Part shown: one piece after another, positions 1 through 11,400 of the stretch
Layout of the letters: the number at the start of each line of letters is the position of its first letter
Numbering within the stretch: position 1 is the stretch's first letter
Source of the DNA: Eumeta japonica
Taxonomy: Eukaryota > Arthropoda > Insecta > Lepidoptera > Psychidae
DNA: 64,000 nt
Assembly (NCBI GenBank): GCA_005406025.1
Contig: BGZK01000015.1
Span: forward strand, 620,001 to 684,000
Reading direction: 5' to 3'
Notes under the pieces: generated by a model
The model's database searches: none
Told to the model about the DNA's origin: nothing
What the model saw: the letters and a program-made list of their open reading frames with translations, nothing else
Position numbers and translations under genes: made by a program

Positions 1-2
1 CT

Positions 3-478
3 CTAAAAACCCTTCACCAATGGCTTCCAGAAAATGCAAAAGCTATATGGGAAGCATCACATCAGAGGAAATTTGCAATTAACAAGTGGACTGACATTTT
101 CAATAATAAGTTAGTTGGTCCAATACAAATACCACGTCACCTAAATGCTGAAAATTGTTTATCATTTTGAAGGATAATAAGTGATTTGGAATTTCTCGAA
201 GACGTAGATCTAAAAACATTATGAAATATTTGGATATAATACGATGGCGCTTAAGTGCACTACGGGTCTGAAGTACGTGCATATCCCGACTCTATATATC
301 CCCGATGGTGGATCGGGTGAGAGGGCTCTGTCTTAGTATGGCCGGCCATATCTCCAAATTTGATCCCTTTAGATTTTTCTTATATACATTATAAAGCAAA
401 GTTTTCTTAAAACCCACTGAGTCGCGGGATCAGTTACTGGTCAGAATCCAAGAAGCTGCTACGATAAGGTAGATATGA
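3..478 (+). pseudogene. IS630/Tc1-like DDE transposase remnant (C-terminal half)
   Basis: Frame 3 from position 3 reads LKTLHQWLPENAKAIWEASH, then a stretch corresponding to the family's NxWxGIxxxxLxGPxxxxxxLNxxxY block. A degenerate WIxYDGAxVHYGSEVRAYPD follows, equivalent to the WFQHDGAPAHF..VR.YLD block that holds the second catalytic Asp, then WPAISPNLIPLDF, equivalent to WPARSPDLTPLDFFLWG, which holds the third acidic site. At about 400 the frame shifts by +1 and continues as VFLKPTESRDQLLVRIQEAA. Several stops (near 171, 213 and 228) make it a pseudogene. The N-terminal half lies outside the window on the left. The family is the insect IS630-like transposon type with a DUF4817 helix-turn-helix at its N-terminus; an N-terminal piece of the same type lies at 59050-59320 on the other strand. 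Confidence 0.8.
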
Positions 479-692
479 CCACAAATTTAAATAGCCAGAT
501 AACAATTAAGATAAGTTTATGCATAAAAAATGCTTTAGAAACAGATTTGAATTAAAAACTTATATTGTATAAACGTTTTTATCTTTTATTAAAATCATTT
601 CTTATTTTATAAATACAGCTTCATTTAAAAATAATAATATGTAATTTAATTACAGCATCGAGTTTTTTGAAGATTGCACTTTGATTGAATAT
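479..692. other. AT-rich non-coding spacer
   Basis: No reading frame, tRNA or recognisable repeat is visible. It separates the IS630-like remnant from the inverted-repeat element copy beginning at about 693. Confidence 0.5.
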
Positions 693-1368
693 ACCGAATG
701 GAATCGATTATGCAAATATTTATAATCTCATCCTATTTTATAATAACTTTGTCAAAAAACCCATAGTTATTGCAACAGCCATTTCTTTAAAAAATAGCTT
801 AGAACATGTACTAAAAAATACACGAACTCACAACCCTAGCAACAGTTGACGATTGTTCGCGATGCCGCGCCCCCGAACTCTACATTGCCAAGCGCTATTT
901 GCGGCCAGCAGTCATCAGCGTCGCATAGCCGTGTTCGGTAGCGCACTTGCTGTGAACCTACACGTATTTTGCTTATTGACAAAATATTGTTTGTTTTTTA
1001 CGATAGAAACTTTTTTTTAAATGATGGTATAGTATTAGCATTAGGCTAAAGTATAAATGTTACGTTTAGGATATTGCCGTTTTTGAAACTAAGATTGTAT
1101 GTGATTAATATTGAAGTTTTAATAACAATGTTTTTCACTGCCATCGAATATGTAAACGTGATTTAATGTTTGTTAGTTTGCAGAGACACATTGCTGCGGC
1201 TCTAAGACTTCATAGCCAAACTTACCCTGACAGTCAACAATCCGCGAGTCCGCAAGTACTATTGCGTCCTATATATCATTTACGCGATAATTTGCCTTGA
1301 GGAATGAAACACATGTGAAGAATTAGAGGTTAATTTAATAATATCATCGATGACTTTTACATCACTTT
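693..1368 (+). repeat. Interspersed element copy 1 (partner at 61165-62066, inverted)
   Basis: Starts with GAATGGAATCGATTATGCAA. Its whole length aligns, with gaps, to the reverse complement of 61430-62066. Shared landmarks include AGAACATG(T)ACTAAAAA followed by GCAACAGTTGA, GCATAGCC(G)TGT, ATATTGCCGTTTTTGAA, TTCACTGCCATCGAATATG, and AAACTTACCCTGACA followed by CGAGTCCG. The final shared stretch is TTTACATCACT at about 1357-1367. The second terminal repeat found in copy 2 is absent here, so this copy is truncated on the right. It carries no coding frame and could be a non-autonomous DNA transposon. Confidence 0.65.
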
Positions 1369-3300
1369 TTTCAGCGTAGGAAGTGAAAATCTTCTCGGGT
1401 AAAAGATATCCGGTCACGCGACCTAGAGGCCGAAGCCGATATTAACCCACTAAAAACATTCCCTTGGGGTGACTTTAATGTTGAAGCTAATTGCTTGTAT
1501 TCCACTGGCTAAACTAAAGTTAACATAGTGGCAAGGTTGGTTGTTTAGGGTTCTGAAAATAATATTAAGAAATTTTATAGTTCAGTTTATTGAAGAACGA
1601 AATGAAACTAGAACAAATTAGGAGTGTGGATATGGCTAGGGGCTATTACAAGTGGTGAGAGTTGAGTCGTGACGCGATAGTTACTGCTAATATATACCTT
1701 TTCAAAAGGATATAACAGCGGGAAAATGTTCAAAGGCATAAGGAATGTCTCTGGTATCTACGTGTTTGTTTAGAGAGGTGCATCCTGAATATGTATCACT
1801 TTTTATTGTAGGAAATGTTATGAGATAATTTGGTATTTAAAAGGAAAAAAAAAATCCCAGCCAATTAAATAATTAGAATAAATGTGAAAAATTTAGTTTA
1901 TACGGACGAAGTCACAAGCGGAAAGTTAATTTCATTATAAACAGGCAGGTAAACAGTCGTACAGTCAGATGAGCATGGATTGAGTTGAGAACCGAATAAG
2001 GTATTCTTACAAGAAATTGTAATCGCAGCCTATCTCTATTCTATGTACAATCTATTAAACATCGATACATATGAAATTACGTAACGGCAAACAAACGTAA
2101 ATATTTGTCACGCTTTGGCGTGCGTCCAGCAGTTGCACGGGGTGTTTCAGTCGTAATAATGTATTGCGCACGAGATATGCAGCTGATCGTATAATCGCGA
2201 TATCAGCTGCCTATCTGATACTAGAAGCTCTTAAAAGTGTCACTCACATTATTGTGTCGTAAATCGACAGTCGATTGTGTTATCAGAATAAACAGTAAAA
2301 CCGTCACGGCCGTCGTGAGATTACGGATGGTTTTTTTTTTTTTGAATACCGAAACGCTTTCGAGTTGTGCGTCTGAGTGCTGTGTTCGGGCGGTTAAGTT
2401 TTTGTAACGTCTGGTTCGTACATGACACATAAAAAATTAAGTATGTATCTCGAGACATTCAATTACGTTTAGCAATCTCGGTGATAGATTATAGATTGTG
2501 TTTTGATTGGTAACAATCATTAGAATCGTTGTTTCAAAACAGTTCTTTAGATGCTTTCATTTGTTCATGTATCTGTGATCCAATTTCAATAGCCTTAGCT
2601 GATAATTGATAGATCGTTGATTTAAACCTAGAATCGTTTTTTTTTGTGGAAAATAGTTGTTAACTTTATTTTAAAGGGTTTTTAATTTCTAATAGTAGTT
2701 GGCGAAAATGAATTTAATACATATAAAATTTTCATGAGTTATAACGTATTATTTTATTTTTGTCGTATAGTATAGTAACAATTTTTCAGATTAATTTTTT
2801 AATGCTCCGTCTGTATTTTTTATTGGATAAGATTAAAAATTGAAATAGTAGTTAATGTTCTCGGGAACTTGGACTCAAATAATAAAATGTTAAATTTTCA
2901 AATCATCTCAACGTTTTGTTGGTATTTATTTTCAACTTCTTCAGGAGAACTAAAACATACAATACATGTTTTTCAAAGCCGAATTATGCAAATGAACTAA
3001 CTTTAACTGTAAAATAATAAATTTATCATAATACCAAAACCACAAAGATAAAAATAAAATTGATAAAAATAAACATTACTTTTTGAGGTTAACATCCTTA
3101 TTGTAAGTACTGGCCGATTATACCAGGTCAAAGATTTATATATACAACAAGATCAAATTAATTTACATACAATAGTTGATGGTTATTCCCATTCTAGCAT
3201 TAAAATGGCTTTGAACAACATATATTGTTATTATGTGAAAATCGATATTGTGGTTAAGCAGTTGTTTTCCTGCGAAACACTACAAAAGTACAGAAGACCT
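1369..3300. other. Non-coding stretch, nothing recognised
   Basis: AT-rich sequence with moderately GC-rich pieces (about 1400-1480 and 2090-2440). The 69-codon minus-strand frame at 2221-2430 has no recognisable family, starts in a T-run and looks like chance. An imperfect inverted GCAGCTGAT...ATCAGCTGC lies near 2179-2211. I see no gene. Confidence 0.5.
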
Positions 3301-3307
3301 GTTGGCG

Positions 3308-3553
3308 AAAGGTCAAAAGTCCTTCTGTGCTTTTTTAGGTTTGGAAAGATCTTATGATGGAGTGGAAGGGAATGGACCTATAGACCTGTAGGAGATCCTA
3401 GCCATTTATGGTATCAATACACGTAGTGGATTGATAAGTGCTCTGAGAATAGACGCCCGTGCTTGTATCAGTATGATATATTGGTTGGGAAAACATCTGT
3501 TTGACTATGTGAAATCATTTTGGCTGTTTCACCTACACTTGGATAGAGTATAA
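3308..3553 (+). pseudogene. RTE-like LINE reverse transcriptase fragment (5' part)
   Basis: One frame from 3308 to the TAA at 3551-3553 reads KGQKSFCAFLGLERSYDG, matching the FCAFLDLEKAYDRVD block of non-LTR reverse transcriptase that carries the first catalytic Asp. It continues through EILAIYGI, SALRIDARACI and FWLFHLHLDRV, which corresponds to SPWLFNLYMDGV. The block just before it (VRQGCVMS) is deleted and one in-frame stop is present (about 3389). It is a decayed copy of the RTE-type endonuclease/reverse transcriptase LINE common in Lepidoptera. The 3' part of the same type of element lies at 5060-5640, beyond an inserted mariner. Confidence 0.75.
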
Positions 3554-3734
3554 ATGTGAATAAAGAATGCCTGAGTTATCCGTAAATATCATCTGTTTGC
3601 TTACGACTAAATAAAGGAGACGTTTCACGAATGAATGGAGTTCCGGCCTGCAGCTTGTACAAAACTAATTTAAAAACGCCATTAATAAACTAGTGTTTTG
3701 AGTATGTTGCTAATAACTTTCATTAAATGTTATT

Positions 3735-4721
3735 TTATTTTTCGACATAGTCCCCTTTTACCTTAACACACTTGGCATATCTTTTTTCTAAGATTAAAAT
3801 TTCTTTTCTAAAAAATTCTTCATCGTGAGCACCTACAAATTTTTGTATTGCAGCGACTACTGCTTCTCTTCCAAATCCCTGTTCATTCAGATACTCGTTC
3901 AACCTTGGTAATAGACAGATATCACTAGGGACTAGGTCGTATTAATATAGGGGTCTGTCAAGTATTTCGAAGCCAGCAACTCGAATTGCAGCCATAGTAG
4001 CGGCGGATCTGTGAGCCGAGGCCATTATCTTGATGGAACAAAACAATTGTTACGTATTTTTTTATTTGTTCTAATTACAAGGAGTTCGTAACAGTAGTTC
4101 CAAGTTCGAAATATTCTATCATGTTCTTTTATTATCCCACAAAAGTTAGTCCGTGATCTTCTAGCAGAAATACTTACCTTTCTTAGGGGTTGGACGTGAT
4201 GGTCCTTTCCAAGTCATAGACTAAAATTTGGGTTTTGGAGCGTAATGATGAAGCCACATTTCGTCTATGGTCCTAAATCAAGCCAAAAACTATTGAAATC
4301 TTGTTGTAACAACAAGTAAAAAGCTCAAGAAATGTTTAGCCTGGTTTATTTTTGGGCATCGATAAGCATTCTAGGGACTCAGCACGCAGACAGTTTATTC
4401 ACCGTCAAACTTTTGCGTAATATAGTACATTATTCAAACTACCAGTCAAAAGTTTTCTTTCTTCGGATAGAGAACATATCGTGACACTACGTTCTGTTAA
4501 AACAATATTTTCGACTGTTTTACCATTTTTTCCATTACACCGTTCTTAGGCGACCCAAGAAAGAGTTATCTTTGGTGCATATTTTTCTACGTTTAAATTC
4601 GGCGCACCAACGGGCATTGCCGAATACGGTGGAGCGTTTGCTCTTAAAGTATCCTGTAAGTATTGATTAACTCGTTTTAGTGAAATTTTTCAAGCACAGA
4701 TAGAAGAATAACTGCGCGCAT
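3735..4721 (-). pseudogene. Mariner transposase pseudogene inserted between LINE parts
   Basis: Read on the minus strand, the likely start is at 4721 (MRAVILLSVLEKFH) and the C-terminus at 3735 (LEKRYAKCVKVKGDYVEK then stop), the usual end of mariner transposases. In between are WCAEFKRR, RTIDEMWLHHYAPKPK (equivalent to VTVDETWIHYYTPETK), WKGPSRPTPKK, and HRSAATMAAIRVAGFEILD with LVPSDICLLPRLNEYL (equivalent to SPDLAPSDYYLFPRLKEYL). Frameshifts at about 4040 and 4600 and several stops kill the frame. The length, about 330 codons, is close to the mariner norm, so it is nearly full length but decayed. It sits between two pieces of an RTE-like LINE. Confidence 0.85.
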
Positions 4722-5059
4722 TTCAACTTTTTTTTTTTATCTTTAACAATACCCTACGGCATACTAGAAATAAAATAGTTGCATTTTTCTTTAACAAAAG
4801 ATATGCTAATTATTTTCTTTTTTAAAATGTTATTAATATTCCAGTTTTACCAGCCAGTGTTTACTTTTTCTTTGGCTCCAAAGAGTTTGTACTTCATTCT
4901 CACTTTACAATGAACGCCCTTCGTACAATGTGCAGAGCGGATATGAAACATCTCCTTTGTACCGTTAACGTGCTAGTTGTGAAAATGGTTCGCAAAATGA
5001 TTGATTAAATTCATCAGCTATTATCGTACATCTGTTCTCGCTAGACCAGAAAAAGACAT

Positions 5060-5640
5060 ATAAAAAAAAATAATGAAAAGGTGTGAGAAAGCTACCCTAA
5101 AATCGTTAACCCTGAAATAATGCAATTTACAAATAGAAGGACAGGCAGTTGAACAACTAAAGGAGTTTGCTTATCTGGCATCTCTTATTCGCGAACGTAT
5201 GTAAGCACGATAGGGATATTGAAATGATAGTAATTAAATAAACAGAATGCATAGAGCCTTTGGTGTTATGAAAAAAGTATTTCGCACGAGCGCATTTATA
5301 TATTCCTATAGATTTTTGGTCGGCGGTAAAACTTGGGTGTCACAGTATTTGATGTGGAACATGAAAGTTGAATCAATACAGTGGAGATACAATCCTTGTG
5401 TTGATATACGTAAAGTGTTGTCCTTCATAGGTAGTTAAGGAAAGCTGATGCTACAAAACAGCGTGGCCTAAAAAAGATGTAGAGACTAACTAGATCGGTA
5501 AGGAGTATTTTGAGATGATCTAGTCAGGAAAGGTTGCATGAAAGTAGACTGTTGAAAGTAGACCGATGAAAGAAAGTGCTTGCAAGTGTTTGTGATGGAA
5601 GAGTCAGCAAGGGGCAGTTTAGAACCATATCGAGATTATA
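5060..5640 (+). pseudogene. RTE-like LINE fragment (3' part of the reverse transcriptase ORF)
   Basis: Broken + frames read IMKRCEKATLKSL, EQLKEFAYLASLI (family EE.E.FKYLGSLI), then a 63-codon open stretch at 5247-5438 containing RTSAFIYSYRFLVGGKTWV, equivalent to the LVPTLLYGSETW block. Near 5535-5620 comes RLHESRLLKV..VCDGRVSKGQ, equivalent to MNE.RLTK.VY.A.VCDG..GRGRPR. The order matches the downstream part of the same LINE type as at 3308-3553, which suggests a single LINE copy split by the mariner insertion. Stops and frameshifts throughout. Confidence 0.65.
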
Positions 5641-8409
5641 ATTAAGCTCTATTTGACATTTTAAGTGATACATTATCGTTATTGAAAGTAATCTGAATCG
5701 AAGCTAAACTAAATCGAGAAAGTTATTTTTGGTTTTTTTTTTGCTATTCGATGTTTATTTAAGTCTTAGAATTTATGTTACAACTACACATAATCTTGAA
5801 TTTATAAATAATTTTAAATAATAACCTTATAGATACCTGTGAAAGACAGACAGACGTATGTTATAGACTCAGTAGTAGAGTTTTATGTGTATGTATGAAA
5901 CCTGGTTTGTACATTTTATATGTATGTATGTAACCCTGAAGACAGTAATTATTATAGGCTAATAATCATATAAAAATTGAGGTTTTGGAACTATTCTTTA
6001 CTTGTTTTAAAAATAACATAATGTCAAGATTTTATTTTATATGAGCTATTGTAACCTTACAATTATGTTTCATATTTTCTTTATTTAATTTTAAAATTCT
6101 TTACGTTTACAATGTAAATTTTTATGTTTACAAGAAATTAAACAACAAAAACAATATCAAAAGTGGGTACGAATCATATTAGAGGATTAAATTTTTTTTA
6201 ATGTCGGTGCGAGCACTTGAGAAAAGTATCTATCAAATATAAAAAAGAAATCCACAATAACAACAAAAAGATAAGTATGTTATTGAAAAATTCTAGTACA
6301 AATACAACATAAAACTCTTTTTTTTTAGAAGTTCGTTATAAAGGGCTGTGACAGACAGAAAACACCAAACGATATGTAATAAAATATTTCCAACTTGGCT
6401 ATAAAGCATTATAACGACCGGTGAATGTAGAAGCGGCACTTCCCAATGTCGAAACGTCATTTTGGAATTGATAAATGACGGTGATAAGAAACGATGACAA
6501 TTCACAACTGTCGATAGCGTGTAATGTCCAAAAACCACAGACACATCGTTTCGCTGGAAAACAATGTTTCATTACTTGGAAGTAAACTGGTTATGTAGAT
6601 ATTAAGGTAAATAAATAAAACATCGACTTTATTAAGGGATGTATCGTTCGATATGTCGATAAAGTTCATCGTCTTGGAACAGCTTACAAATTTATATAGA
6701 CAGGGCAATCGCTTCTGGCAACTTGCAAATTAGCTACCTTCGTATTATTTTTTTAATATATTTCATACAAAATAAATTAAGATGTTATGGTGTTGCTTCA
6801 TTGTATAAAATAGTTTATTAAATTCTAATGAGATGAGGATTTTATGTGATATGTAATATAAGTAATTATTGTAGAATGTAATTTATTTCCGAGTTTAGTT
6901 TCTTCATGTATTCCGGGACAAAGGTTAAGGAACAGACGGTCAAACAAGAATACAAATAATGAGAAGCCAACCATAAGTTTTACTTTTTTGATTATGTAAG
7001 CGGTTTTATTACGAAACAATCTATCCTCTGAGTGACGCGTTCTCGCTTACACAACAGTAATTGTATTGTGGTGGTCGCGACACTGTCTGTCGCTACACCC
7101 CCGAAACTCGTTATTTGTTTTAGCAATTGTAGTGCCCCTTTAACGGTAACAGGAAATACGTAAGTTTGCGACGGGCGATGTCGACCTTGCCTGTCGCGAG
7201 CCTGCAGCCGGTCGATCGATACTGCCCACCTACTCCGTGTTTGCGTCGTGAAGTTAGACAAATATCGTTTCTCGCTTCATTCTCTTCAAGAAGAGCCACA
7301 GAGTGCTCGTAAATTGTAGTTACAAATAAAATGTAATTTTTGATCTCACTTCAAGTGTAAGTTTAGACATTTTTTTGGCGTGGCTTAATAGAGTTTTTTT
7401 TTTATTCATGGAGTTATAGACTATTTAGTTCAGTTGATTTTTGTCGTGTATGTAAGTTAGGTAATAACATACGAATTGTTTCAGTATTTTATTAGCGCAC
7501 GTAACAAAACGTCTCTTATAACTTTGCTTACGATGGAAAATCGACAAGTGAAATTGCATATCGAAGTGACATTTAAAAATAATTCATTACTTTGATTGCA
7601 AAATATGTAATTATATTAAGGGGAAATCCCATAATTTATGTGGTTCGTATTTTAACTGATAGAATTGCCGTTTTTGATATGAAACATAACATCTCAAATA
7701 TCTGTAAATTGTACTGACTTATACATATTCTAGAGTTTAAAACATGTAATTAGTATATAACTGATATAATTAGAATTTAAAATAAGTGGATCACGACACT
7801 CATGATTTTGTAAAGAAGTCTGTGTAATTATCAGTATTCGTGGTTGGTTTTCTTTGTGACATAAAAACATGCGCTATCTAAAAATTAAACAAACTTCAAT
7901 ACAAACGTCTCGATTTATATTTCTTATAAAACGTATGCGAAGTGGGGGATATTACTTCTTATTATAAATAATTATGCATGCCTATCATGAGCGTTAGCAA
8001 GAACTAAATCAATGAACGTAGTAGTATTAACATTTCGATTTAATTGTTCTGCTTAAGAACGTTCTACCTAACCAACAACTAGTGGTCAATGTCAACGCGT
8101 ACCACGTCCGAGAGCAGAATAATGCGATATTAACAATCATAGACGTACCTACGTTCTAGTTCGCACGGTGTATCTATTATCGACGCCGGCGTGACGACAA
8201 ATTGAAAAAGAAAAAAAAAAACGACTATTATAGAATTCGCGCACGAGCACCATGAAGGTGGTCTATTGTGTGTGCAATTAGTTTCTCCAATTACAATGTG
8301 CTCGTAGGTGGCGTTGTGCGAAGAATGAAATTTCCACAGTGGAATTTCGTTAGATGAACCGTACGGACTACTTGTGAGCGGGGAAAGCCAGAAATAACTC
8401 GGAGGTGAC
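5641..8409. other. Upstream region of transporter gene A; promoter not located
   Basis: No gene is supported. The minus-strand frames at 6293-6544, 6502-6708, 6825-7019 and 6992-7261 have no recognisable family. A GC-richer patch at 7030-7260 could be promoter-associated, but I find no TATA box or clear initiator. Simple TATG/TGTA repeats occur at 5850-5935. The translated start of gene A follows at 8410. Confidence 0.4.
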
Positions 8410-8496
8410 ATGGATACCGAAACGAAAAGCTTAAAAGATACGCCGGCCGCGGTGACGGCGAAGAGGTGGATGTGGATAACGCCGTTAAAGAAACAG
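8410..8496 (+). CDS. Gene A exon 1
   Basis: 29 codons from ATG at 8410 (context gtgacATGG) to CAG before the donor gtaaca; phase 0. It encodes the cytoplasmic N-terminus, ending RWMWITPLKKQ. The exon ends exactly where the gene B exon and the dead exon at 42908 end, which supports both the start and the donor. Confidence 0.88.
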
Positions 8497-11400
8497 GTAA
8501 CATATCATTTTGGACTTTAACTGTATTTACGGTTTACATCGATTATATTTTTTTAATTATATCATGAATAATGCGAGCAAAAAAAAAGGCTAATCGGGAT
8601 TCGATTTCGCGCAGCGAGGATTCTGTACAATAGATATGTGACAGTCGTTCAACAGCAGGAATGTGTTGTGGGAAATGAGTTAATACATTAAAAAAAAATT
8701 CAATAGAATGGTCATACTATCTCCTATCATAGCATCGTTGTGTTATAGATATCCGATATACATGTGTAGTATTAAATTATGTTAGCATATTTGAGAGACC
8801 ATGTTAAGCCGTCGATTAAAAAAGTTGTGAGCGCGTTAGGAACAACGGAGGGTGCCAGCGTGAAAGGTTTAAAGTTTTGGGGCTTCCTCCACAATTTCCT
8901 TATAGACTGACATTTATTTAACAAAAAGTTACTACTAAATTAATGTTTCGGTCCACGTGCTCACTTTAACGTATGTTCCGGGTTACTCTATTCGATCTTA
9001 TGTAATGTAAAGGTTGTAACAGGGTATTTCTCAGCGGTGAGATGATAAGAAATTGATGCAGCTTAGCATGGTCTAGTAATTCGCATCGAATCAAGGTGCG
9101 TCGCCATCGCTTGTTATGGAAGTTTTGTTCTGTTTATCGAATATGGAGGAAGAGAGTTATAGTTTCTTATTTTTTTTTTAATTTTTGTTTTTTTTTCGCC
9201 GATTTTCCTCCTAATTCCTATAAAAAAAATGGGATAAAATCGGGTGGATTATGATGATGATCTAAAGATCTCATACTTTATTTCTCATTTATTAGATAAA
9301 GGACTATGTGCTATGACGTCAAAATTACTTAACAGTGATAAGTTATGCCGGCGCGCGCCTGTTGCGCGCGTTCTCGGTTGACGTAATTTTGACGTCACAA
9401 CGATAGACACTTCATCGCTTTAAGCTAACATAATCACTACAAAACACAACTTCTGTATTATCCCTTTAACATCTCCCTGTCGTGTTTACTGCCGAGCTTC
9501 CATCGCATCGTTATCGATAATATTTCAAAGCTTATATATATATAGAACTTTATCATTTTACATTTTCTTTTTCTTGATCAGGCGCCGATATAGGACGGGC
9601 AATGGGCCCAATTGGAGAATTATGATTGAAAAAATTTTTTGTTTATACCCATTGATAGATAAATTATCACACAGATGCAGAAGCGTAGCGTGCATTGGCG
9701 GGGCCCCGTATAAAAAAAAATGTTTGGGGGCCCTTTATTGTGGGAAGAAATTTTTTTAATTTTAGATTTTAAGCATGTTTTCAGAGCCTTTAATTGGTCA
9801 CAAAGATTAACTGAGATATCTTTACTGTATTTAGCCGACAGTTTTCCGGGAGCGTTTAACATCTCTTCGTTTGAAGAAGATAGGAGTTTCTCCGGTTGTA
9901 ATATTTCGAACATACTATTCAGGTTGCAAATGCTCTGAAATCTTTCTTTAGTTTGAGAAATTAATATATCTAAACAGCAATAGTATACATTGACTTTGAA
10001 ATAGGTTTCCGGGTCGGAAATTCTCTCATCTTGTGATAACTCATCAAAAAAACGTTTCGTTATCTTTCGCCTATAGTTTTTGAAAACAGTTGTTACACCC
10101 CACTCTTTAGCTCCTTTAGCAAACTATTAAATGAAATCTGATTTCTTAATTGGCACAGTCTATTTAAAAGATTACTTAATAAAACACTAGATTTCTGTAA
10201 GTCATTATTTTCATGCTGTAGAGCTTTAGAAACGGAATTAATAATTTCAAATAGTGAAGAAAAAATGTGACGAGCACTAAAACTCATAACTCTCTAAAAT
10301 GTTAATTATATTTTACATTGGTCACGTTCATCTTTTTATTTGAAATTAAATTTAGTTGGTACAAAGTTTTCATGATGAGTAGAAAATTTCTTTACCGCTA
10401 ATAAAGCGTCGTTCCTAGAAAACCATCTGGTAGGACTTATCTTTTAAGGGTAATCAAATATTTTTCAGATGAATCGTCACTAGCATAGCCAGCGTTTTAT
10501 ACTATTGCCAAAAAGTATATATTTTTCTAAATTATCGAAAAAGTCGAGACTTCACGAACAATGTCGCAGCATCGTTTAAAACTAAGTTTAAAGCGTGCGC
10601 AGCACAATGAACATAATCGGCATTTGGTGCATGCTCTTTTATTAGGGTTTGTAATCCTCCATAAACACCCGACATTACATTCGCTCCATCGTAACCCTGT
10701 CCTCTACATTTAGTCAAATCAATTCCATATTCTTTAGTCAAATTTGAAATGTCAGTTTTCAGACCTACAGCACTGTAATCGGTTACTACTATAAATCCTA
10801 AAAAAGACTCACAGATTTTTATTTCTTTAGGCACATTATTATTAGTTTCTGTAATCGAGATATATCGAAAAACTACAGAAAGTTGGTCAATTTTTGACAA
10901 GTCTTGTGTTGTATCCAGAATTATAGTCAGAAATGGAGCTTTTTTAATTTCTGAGTTAATATTGTTCCGAACGGTGGTACCAAGCAAACTAATAATTTCA
11001 TTTTGAATCGTAGGGCTTAAATAATTTATTTCGCCTTTCGGTTTTAGAAGAAGTTCTTTTAAAGTTGCATCATAATTAGATAGTAGACGTAAAATTGCCA
11101 TAAAATTTCCAGAATCAGAATTATGCCCTCTCAAAGATAGATTACAAGACGCTTCAGTAATTCCCGTCGAATTGAAGATGAAGTAAGTAAAACGGGGAAC
11201 TCCTGCCATAACGATGTACAGTGTTGCCAACTTTTGAACGCACGATTAAGGCGGGATAAAAAGTAATTGCTTTATAGATTTTTGTCATTTGTAAAATAAA
11301 ATAAATTAGGAAGTTTTCATTTTTTTTCCTTAACACTTTGGGGGCCCCCATGGCCCGGGGGCCCCGTATAATTGATACGGAAGATACGGCGGTAGCTACG

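Noticed and set aside
6992..7261. 89-codon minus-strand frame upstream of gene A
   Set aside because: No family similarity, no splice partners and ordinary composition; chance frame in a GC-richer patch.
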